Positions 58,520-64,000 of a stretch of DNA of 64,000 nucleotides are shown piece after piece (the first letter of the stretch is position 1; every line of letters begins with the position of its first letter). The position numbers and the translations under genes were made by a program. This DNA is from CAZYVU01 sp964651435. Its GTDB lineage: Bacteria; Desulfobacterota; Syntrophorhabdia; Syntrophorhabdales; CAYQXL01. The stretch lies in contig CAZYVU010000013.1 of the NCBI GenBank assembly GCA_964651435.1, forward strand, positions 1-64,000. The letters run 5' to 3'. The notes under the pieces were generated by a model. It searched no databases, was not told the DNA's origin, and saw only the letters and a program-made list of their open reading frames with translations.

Positions 58520-59500
58520 TCAGGCAAACATCACGTTGGCCAGCTTCTCAATCATCGGCAGGCCGGTCACGTCCCGTTCCATCTCAGGAACATAGGCCTT
58601 GATCTCTCCCTTGAAGATATTGTCGATCACCCTGAGATAGTGGTCTTGCATGGCGATCCGGTTCCTCAGGTAATCGGGAATGGCCTGATTTCTCAATTCG
58701 TCGGGGAGTACGCGGTTGACGATGTAGCCGCTCAGCGGCACGTCGAACCTGGCAAAGAGTTCTGCGGCCTTGACGGTGTCGTTGATGATCATCTCCTCGG
58801 GCGTGATGACAAAGAAGAACGCCGTTCTCTGCTTATCCGTAAGGATGCTCGACGACTTGTTGATGCGGTCCTTTATGTAGAGCAGCTCATTGAGGATCGC
58901 ATCTTCGTCCAGTTCCTTGTCCCTGCGGATAACGGCCGCAACCTGGTCGAACTCCCTCATCTGCTGCCTAAGCCCTGTGATCTTATCGATCCAGGCATCG
59001 TAGACGGAGGCCATGCTGAGGTAATAGAGGGCGTGGCCGAGGGGCACAAGATCGTAGATGTAATAGTCGTAGCCACCCTTGACGACAATATCGACGACCT
59101 CGTCGAAGATGGCGCTTTCCTCCATAGCCGGTTCGGCCGCCGCGGCTTGGATATAACTCTCTATCTCTTCGGGAATCTTTTCCATGCCGTACATATCCAG
59201 GATCTTCTGCCGTATCTCCTGTTGATACTCCTTGACGCGGCGGTCCGCATCGATCTCCTGGGCGTAGAGATTGGGCATGATCTCCGTGGGACCTTTACCG
59301 AAAATGTCCTTTTGAAAGATGTCGCTCAGCGATGCCTGAGGGTCGACGGAAAAGACGAGGACCCGCTTCCCCTGTCTGGCCAGGTAGTAAGCCGCCGCCG
59401 CCGAAAAGGTCGTCTTTCCCAGTCCGCCCTTTCCCCCGAACATAATGTATCGCCGATCGGGAAACTGTTCAAAAATGGCTGTCAGTGAAATAGGAACCAC
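58520..59500 (-). CDS. ArsA/GET3-family ATPase, catalytically complete paralogue
   Basis: 326 residues from the GTG at 59500, chosen because it gives an N-terminus the same length as the sister gene; a TTG at 59527 is in frame but lies in a heptamer array. Walker A is FGGKGGLGKT (K24, K29), switch I is FSVDPQASLSD with D53 present, and switch II is YYIYDLVPLGHALYYLSM (the usual DTAP is DLVP). It has similar length and layout to the ATPase at 57510. Arsenite pump genes (arsB, arsC, arsD) are absent, so an arsenic role is doubtful. It lies downstream of cstA and a small membrane-type protein. Confidence 0.83.
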   Translation of the reverse strand: MVPISLTAIFEQFPDRRYIMFGGKGGLGKTTFSAAAAYYLARQGKRVLVFSVDPQASLSDIFQKDIFGKGPTEIMPNLYAQEIDADRRVKEYQQEIRQKILDMYGMEKIPEEIESYIQAAAAEPAMEESAIFDEVVDIVVKGGYDYYIYDLVPLGHALYYLSMASVYDAWIDKITGLRQQMREFDQVAAVIRRDKELDEDAILNELLYIKDRINKSSSILTDKQRTAFFFVITPEEMIINDTVKAAELFARFDVPLSGYIVNRVLPDELRNQAIPDYLRNRIAMQDHYLRVIDNIFKGEIKAYVPEMERDVTGLPMIEKLANVMFA

Positions 59501-59514
59501 CCCCTTGTAGAGTA

Positions 59515-59563
59515 GTGAAAAGTTCAAAGTTACAAGTTACAAGTTACAAGTTCAAAGGCAGAG
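59515..59563 (+). repeat. AT-rich heptamer array (GTTACAA/GTTCAAA)
   Basis: Seven 7-bp units in register: GTGAAAA, GTTCAAA, three GTTACAA, GTTCAAA, GGCAGAG. The arrangement (GTT and GTG units) copies that of the GTTCGGA arrays with A replacing G. It lies just upstream of the ArsA paralogue. Confidence 0.8.
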
Positions 59564-59600
59564 TCGGGAGCCTGAAGCTATTAACTCAGAACCGTCTTTC

Positions 59601-59886
59601 TCAGGCCAGCGCATCGGTAAGATCCTTTTCCCGGAGCATTCTCCGTTTCCAGGTGGCTATCTGTGGTACCACGTAGGGCAACAGCCTGAGCGAATAGTAG
59701 GGCGGCAGAATGGGCACGCCCAGCATATCGCCCNNNNNNNNNNATGGTGATGAGGATGAAGAGGTGCTCCATGCTCGCCCTCGTTTTTAGCGCGAACCGG
59801 GCAGAGTCGTGGGCGGCCACGCCGTAGACGAACTCCTTCACGGCCGTAAAGAAGCCGCCCTTCTTTTCTTTCTTGTCATTTCCCAT
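59601..59886 (-). CDS. Small CstA-linked protein, interrupted by an assembly gap
   Basis: The start ATG at 59886 has GGAGG before it. The protein opens MGNDKKEKKGGFFTAVKEFV and YGVAAHDSARFALK, then SMEHLFILIT meets the gap. After the gap the sensible frame is GDMLGVPILPPYYSLRLLPY, then VVPQIATWKRRML, ending at a TGA at 59601. The two halves are in frame only if the gap is a multiple of 3, so the 10 N are the wrong number. Total about 94 residues with a hydrophobic centre. No function is recognised. Position between cstA and the ArsA pair suggests a partner of one of them. Confidence 0.7.
59734..59743. other. Assembly gap, 10 N
   Basis: Ten N inside the small CstA-linked gene. The frames on both sides show that the real length is divisible by three. 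Confidence 0.95.
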
Positions 59887-59999
59887 AATCCTCCGCTCCT
59901 TCACCCGATATGGTTGCGGGACCGCACCTGAGAGGTCCGGACGCCTGTGTGCCTCCCGCATGGGCGCTACATACCGTGCCGGCCCTCACCCGCTGTCTG

Positions 60000-61685
60000 T
60001 TACGCCTTGGCCGGAGCCGCTGCCATGCGCACCGCCTTGTATCGCTTGAAGGCCTTTACGCCTTCGATGCCAAGCACGATGGCGGCAACGACGAGAAAGA
60101 GGCCTACGAGCCCCATGAGGGTGTTGCCGACGAGGGCCTCCCCCTTGACGGCGCCGACGAGAACCTTCTGTAGAAGCGTGTAGGAGGTGTAGAGCAGCGC
60201 CGCAATCGTTGTAATGAACATGAAGATCATGGGCCAGAACACCCATGCGGCCGGCTTGCCCTCGGACATGAGCCAGGCCGTGACGAGAAGCAAGGCCAGA
60301 GAGGCCATGAGTTGGTTCGCCCCGCCGAAGAGGACCCAGAGGTACTGCCACCAGCCCGTGAGAACGAGGACCATGCCGAGGACGCTGGCGATGAAGGTGC
60401 CCACGTGGGCGTTTCGGAAGATGGGGCTCAGATCGCTCAAGAGTTCCGACGTGGCAACGCGCATAAACCTGACGACAAGCTGCATGATTGTGATGGCCAG
60501 GACGACCATCATGACGCTGCCGTAGGAGCGGCCGAGTGCCTCGGATAATCCCAGAACACCCAGGAACTTGGCAACGCCGGCGGCAAAGACGGCACCCGGG
60601 CCCTTGGAGACGGCGGCGCCGTAGGCGGCTGGCGATGCGTAGATGGTGCCGGCGATGATGAGCGCGAAGATGGCGAGCATCATCTCCACAAACATGACGC
60701 CGGCTCCCACTGGGCGGGCATCGAGCTCGCTCTCGAGCTGCCGCGCCGTGCCGGAGCTGGATACGATGCTGTGCCAGCCCGAGATAGCGCCGCAGGCGAT
60801 GGTGACGAACATGATAGGCCAGATTGGGCCGATGGCTATGTTAAAGCCCGTGTAGGCAGGGAGGCTGAAATTGGGATGAAGAATCAAGACGCCGATGATG
60901 CCGAAGAAGAGACCGATAAAGACGACGTAGGCGGCCACGTAGTTGATGGGCAGGGCGAAGCGCCAGATGGGCAGGACTGCCGCAAAGTAGCAGAATACAA
61001 AGGCGCAGAGGGCCCACAAGATTCTGCTGTTCGCCAGCGTGTTGCCGATCACCTGGTCCGATGGGAACAGGGAACCCAGCCATATGCCGATGAGACAGAG
61101 GACGACGGTCACGATGGTCGTCAGGATGATATCGGCCTTCCACCGGTAGATCATCTGTCCGGCCAGGATACCGCCGATGGTGAGAAAGAGCCATGCCATG
61201 GGCGCCGTTTTCAGGCCCACGGCCGTGCTCACGACGACGTTGCCGAAGGCGCCGACGATAAGAAGAAGGTAGAAATAGATGAACGCGAGAAGAATGACCC
61301 GCGCCCTCGGCGAGATGAGCTTATGGCTCAGGCCCCCGAAGGATGCCCCCTCGTTGCGCATGGCGACCATGGCGCTGGAGTAATCCTGGACCCAGCCGAT
61401 GAAAAAGGTGCCCAGCAGGATCCACAGGAGGGCCGGCAGCCACCCCCACTGGATGGCGATGATGGGGCCGATTATCGGTCCGGCCCCGGCGATGGACTTG
61501 AACTGGTAGCCGAAGAGGATGTTCTTGCTGGTGGGCATAAACTCAACGCCGTCCATATACATCTTGGCGGGTGTCGCCCTTTTTGCATCTGCCTTGAGAA
61601 CGTGTGCGTCAATACGCTTGGCGTAGATGCGGTACCCGATGAAAAAAACGATAAAACCTAAGACCAGGACCAATACCGAGTTCAT
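60000..61685 (-). CDS. cstA: Carbon starvation protein CstA, peptide/pyruvate-type transporter
   Basis: 561 residues from the ATG at 61685 (AAAGGGGG upstream) with about 16 membrane helices. FMPTSKNILFGYQFKSIAGA and GPIIGPIIAIQWGWLPALLW near the N-terminus, and CGAISGWHSIVSSSGTARQL in the middle, are CstA signatures. Family members import peptides or pyruvate. The C-terminal domain is of the shorter type. The usual small YbdD partner is not seen; the 94-residue protein at 59601 takes its place. A promoter lies at 61773-61801. Confidence 0.93.
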   Translation of the reverse strand: MNSVLVLVLGFIVFFIGYRIYAKRIDAHVLKADAKRATPAKMYMDGVEFMPTSKNILFGYQFKSIAGAGPIIGPIIAIQWGWLPALLWILLGTFFIGWVQDYSSAMVAMRNEGASFGGLSHKLISPRARVILLAFIYFYLLLIVGAFGNVVVSTAVGLKTAPMAWLFLTIGGILAGQMIYRWKADIILTTIVTVVLCLIGIWLGSLFPSDQVIGNTLANSRILWALCAFVFCYFAAVLPIWRFALPINYVAAYVVFIGLFFGIIGVLILHPNFSLPAYTGFNIAIGPIWPIMFVTIACGAISGWHSIVSSSGTARQLESELDARPVGAGVMFVEMMLAIFALIIAGTIYASPAAYGAAVSKGPGAVFAAGVAKFLGVLGLSEALGRSYGSVMMVVLAITIMQLVVRFMRVATSELLSDLSPIFRNAHVGTFIASVLGMVLVLTGWWQYLWVLFGGANQLMASLALLLVTAWLMSEGKPAAWVFWPMIFMFITTIAALLYTSYTLLQKVLVGAVKGEALVGNTLMGLVGLFLVVAAIVLGIEGVKAFKRYKAVRMAAAPAKA

Positions 61686-61772
61686 GCTTACCCCCTTTGC
61701 CAAGAGAGATGTTAAGAAACCTTGAACCTGTTAGTAAACGGCCTGTTATCATTAGGCAAAAGTCTAAAAAAC

Positions 61773-61801
61773 TCTTTACACGCCTTTTCGAAAAAGGTCA
61801 A
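61773..61801 (-). promoter_or_regulatory. Promoter of cstA
   Basis: On the minus strand TTGACC (61801-61796), a 17-bp spacer and TAAAGA (61778-61773), giving a leader of about 80 nt. A 10-bp palindrome TTTTCGAAAA lies in the spacer. Confidence 0.5.
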
Positions 61802-61819
61802 GAAAATTCAATGTTCTTT

Positions 61820-61848
61820 TTGACATACAGTGGTTGAGGGATTACATT
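61820..61848 (+). promoter_or_regulatory. Promoter of uvrB
   Basis: TTGACA at 61820-61825, a 17-bp spacer and TACATT at 61843-61848. The predicted transcript start (about 61855) coincides with the GTG at 61854, so the message may be leaderless. No LexA-like box was recognised. Confidence 0.6.
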
Positions 61849-61853
61849 ATGGC

Positions 61854-63842
61854 GTGAACCGGTTCAAGCTCATCAGCGAATATAAGCCCACAGGGGACCA
61901 GCCGGCAGCCATAGCCAAACTGGTCCAGGGCGTCACGAAGGGGGTGCCCCACCAGGTCCTCCTCGGGGTTACGGGATCGGGAAAGACATTCACGATGGCC
62001 AACGTCATCGCGCAGGTGGAGCGGCCCACCCTTGTCATCTCTCACAACAAGACCCTGGCGGCCCAGCTCTATGGGGAGTTCAAGACGCTCTTCCCGGAAA
62101 ACGAGGTACACTTCTTCGTAAGCTATTACGACTACTACCAGCCCGAGGCCTATATTCCGTCCTCGGACGTCTACATAGAAAAAGATGCGTCGATCAATGA
62201 CGAGATCGACAAGCTCCGGCTGTTGGCAACGAACGCGCTCTTCGAGCGCCAGGACGTGATCATTGTGGCCAGCGTTTCATGCATCTATGGGCTCGGCTCT
62301 CCGGAGGCCTACTACGGCATGCTCATTGTCCTCGAGGAGGGCCAGCAGGTCGACCGCAGATTTATTCTCGATAAGCTCATCCAGTGCCAGTACGAGCGGA
62401 ACGACCTCGATTTCTATCGTGGCCGGTTCCGTATCCGGGGGCAGAATATCGACATTTTTCCCGCCTACGAGGAGGAGAAGGCCTTCAGGGTCGTTCTTGG
62501 GGAGACGGCGGTCGAGGGGCTCTATCTCATCGATCCCCTGACGGGCCGGATGCTGGAACGGCTGCGGCGGTGCACCATCTATCCGACGACGCACTACGTG
62601 ACGCCGCGGGAAACGATTGAGCGTGCCATGGGAACGATCAGGGAGGAGCTGGTCGGCAGGCTGGTTGATCTGCGGTCGGCAAACAAGCTCTTGGAGGCCC
62701 AGCGCCTCGAAATGCGGACCAATTACGACCTCGAAATGCTGGCCGAAATAGGCTACTGCCAGGGCATCGAAAATTACTCGCGCCATTTCACGGGAAGGAA
62801 GCCGGGCGAGGCACCGCCGACGCTCATGGATTACCTGCCCTCGAACGCCCTGGTCCTAATCGACGAGAGCCACGTGACCGTTCCCCAGCTTGTGGGTATG
62901 TATCGCGGGGACAGATCGCGGAAGGAGACACTTGTCGAATACGGCTTCAGGCTCCCTTCGGCCCTCGACAACAGGCCGCTCACCTTCGAGGAGTTTCAAT
63001 GGAGGGTGCATCAGGTGGTCTATACGTCGGCTACGCCTGCTGCCTACGAGCTGGGCAAAGCCGGAGGAAACGTCGTCGAACAGATCATACGGCCCACGGG
63101 TCTTATGGACCCCCCCATCGAGGTGAAGCCTGCCGCCGGCCAGGTCGACAGCCTCCTTGCCGAGATCAAAAAGGTCGTAGAGAACAAGGAGCGGGTGCTC
63201 GTCACCACACTGACGAAGCGCTTTGCCGAAGACCTCAACGATTTTCTCATCGACAACGGCATACGGGCAAAATACCTCCATTCCGATGTGGACACCCTTG
63301 AACGCGTGGCCATCGTTCGTGACCTCCGCATGGGGAAATTCGATGTACTTGTAGGGGTCAACCTCCTGAGAGAGGGGCTGGATCTGCCTGAAGTGGCTCT
63401 CGTCGCCATACTCGATGCGGATAAGGAAGGTTTTCTGCGGTCCCAGACATCGCTCATCCAGACCTGCGGCCGGGCAGCGCGAAACGTGGGGGGGCGTGTA
63501 ATCATGTTCGCCGACCGCATGACCGAATCGATGAGGGTTACTATCGAAGAGACGGAGCGCCGCAGGGCAAGGCAGGCGGAGTACAACGCCCGAAACGACA
63601 TTACGCCCGAAGGGATCAAGAAATCGGTCGTCGATGTCCTCTCGTCGATCTACGAAAAAGACTACTACACAGTCCCCATCGACGAGTGGGACACGGCAAA
63701 GGTGGAGCCCAAGAAGCTTTCGAAAATGATGAAGAAACTGCGGAAGGAGATTGCCGACGCTGCCAAGAAATGGGACTTCGAAAAGGCGGCGATGCTGAGA
63801 GACAGGCTCCTGAAGCTCGAACAGATGGAGATAAAGCTTTAA
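61854..63842 (+). CDS. uvrB: UvrABC system protein B
   Basis: 662 residues from the GTG at 61854 (FKLISEYKPTGDQPAAIAKL is the usual UvrB N-terminus). An in-frame GTG at 61830 lies inside the predicted promoter. Walker A is VLLGVTGSGKTFT, the beta-hairpin is SYYDYYQPEAYIPSSDVYIE, helicase motifs II-VI are present (LIDESHVTVPQ, LVGVNLLREGLDLPEV, LIQTCGRAARN), and the C-terminal UVR helix hairpin is KWDFEKAAMLRDRLLKLE. UvrB loads at DNA lesions with UvrA and recruits UvrC. No uvrA or uvrC is in the window. Confidence 0.96.
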   Translation: MNRFKLISEYKPTGDQPAAIAKLVQGVTKGVPHQVLLGVTGSGKTFTMANVIAQVERPTLVISHNKTLAAQLYGEFKTLFPENEVHFFVSYYDYYQPEAYIPSSDVYIEKDASINDEIDKLRLLATNALFERQDVIIVASVSCIYGLGSPEAYYGMLIVLEEGQQVDRRFILDKLIQCQYERNDLDFYRGRFRIRGQNIDIFPAYEEEKAFRVVLGETAVEGLYLIDPLTGRMLERLRRCTIYPTTHYVTPRETIERAMGTIREELVGRLVDLRSANKLLEAQRLEMRTNYDLEMLAEIGYCQGIENYSRHFTGRKPGEAPPTLMDYLPSNALVLIDESHVTVPQLVGMYRGDRSRKETLVEYGFRLPSALDNRPLTFEEFQWRVHQVVYTSATPAAYELGKAGGNVVEQIIRPTGLMDPPIEVKPAAGQVDSLLAEIKKVVENKERVLVTTLTKRFAEDLNDFLIDNGIRAKYLHSDVDTLERVAIVRDLRMGKFDVLVGVNLLREGLDLPEVALVAILDADKEGFLRSQTSLIQTCGRAARNVGGRVIMFADRMTESMRVTIEETERRRARQAEYNARNDITPEGIKKSVVDVLSSIYEKDYYTVPIDEWDTAKVEPKKLSKMMKKLRKEIADAAKKWDFEKAAMLRDRLLKLEQMEIKL

Positions 63843-63847
63843 AGACA

Positions 63848-63957
63848 GTGAAAAGTGAGAAAGAATTTTGAATTTTGAATTATGGATTTTGGATTGAAGA
63901 AGAAAAAAAAGATGAATGACTAAGGCAGAGTGCAAAGTTAAAAGTGAAATGGGGAAA
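63848..63957 (+). repeat. AT-rich heptamer-periodic region after uvrB
   Basis: First block 63848-63896 in register: GTGAAAA, GTGAGAA, AGAATTT, TGAATTT, TGAATTA, TGGATTT, TGGATTG. Second block 63930-63957: GTGCAAA, GTTAAAA, GTGAAAT, GGGGAAA. GGCAGAGT precedes the second block and also occurs at the end of the array at 59515. The purine-rich sequence continues to the window end with no gene seen. Confidence 0.7.
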
Positions 63958-64000
63958 GCGCGGAAGAGGGAAGGTGAAGCGGAAAAAGGGAAGAGCTGAA

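Noticed and set aside
57510..59500. Arsenic resistance operon
   Set aside because: Only ArsA-like ATPases are present; arsB, arsC, arsD and arsR are missing and one ATPase lacks the catalytic Asp.

Overview
The window is a chromosomal stretch of moderately GC-rich DNA, most likely from an anaerobic Desulfobacterota (deltaproteobacterial-type) bacterium. The best guess is a syntrophic aromatic degrader of the Syntrophorhabdus kind. This rests on three consecutive benzoyl-CoA-pathway genes (dehydrogenase, ring-opening hydrolase and dienoyl-CoA hydratase, bamQ-bamA-bamR), a split F-type ATP synthase operon carrying only the membrane genes, a pair of ArsA-type ATPases, a type III glutamine synthetase and a heavy load of PAS-domain signalling proteins. 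Genus is inference: there is no rRNA gene here. The sequence is a draft scaffold with two N gaps (22878-22977 and 59734-59743).

Layout. 1-234: start of a B12-binding radical-SAM-type gene leaving the window. 318-22150: one long plus-strand signalling island. It begins with a perfect sigma-70 promoter and a NarL-type kinase/regulator pair. It continues with a chemosensory system (two CheY-like proteins, CheA, CheW, a soluble MCP, a PAS-HEAT-repeat protein, CheR, CheB, CheY, CheC and a CheY-CheC fusion) interleaved with c-di-GMP enzymes (a haem-c-sensing GGDEF protein and a REC-PAS-PAS-HD-GYP protein) and a large hybrid-sensor kinase. 22195-25120: a lemA-TPM-TPM operon interrupted by a small four-helix-bundle (S23/IVP-like) gene flanked by heptamer repeat arrays in opposite orientation. 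25127-30291 (minus): a PAS-GGDEF cyclase and an operon ruvX-mltG-thiolase-DUF35. 30346-36562: a GNAT gene, glnN, a second NarL-type pair and a lone REC protein.

36787-40811: the aromatic-acid operon (SDR, bamQ, bamA, terminator, bamR) behind a consensus promoter. It is followed by a tightly packed M24 peptidase, TIM-barrel isomerase and radA. 44108-48443: uspA, rpoD, tRNA-Lys(CTT) and atpZ-atpI-atpB-atpE. 48444-48987 has no gene but contains several strong hairpins and may be a structured RNA. 48988-57476: an EF-hand secreted protein, a GGDEF protein and an operon TonB receptor-YfiR-CHASE8/HD-GYP-PAS/GGDEF. 57510-61685 (minus): cstA, a small CstA-linked protein and two ArsA-like ATPases. 61854-63842: uvrB.

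Two themes stand out. First, c-di-GMP: four GGDEF proteins and two HD-GYP proteins in 64 kb, several wired to chemosensory or outer-membrane modules. Second, a family of 7-bp-periodic arrays (units such as GTTCGGA, GTGGGGA, GTTCAAA, GTTACAA, GTGAAAA) at five places. One pair brackets the S23-like gene, and one array lies in frame inside a neighbouring coding sequence. Apart from the bam enzymes and housekeeping genes, functions are assigned from sequence motifs only.
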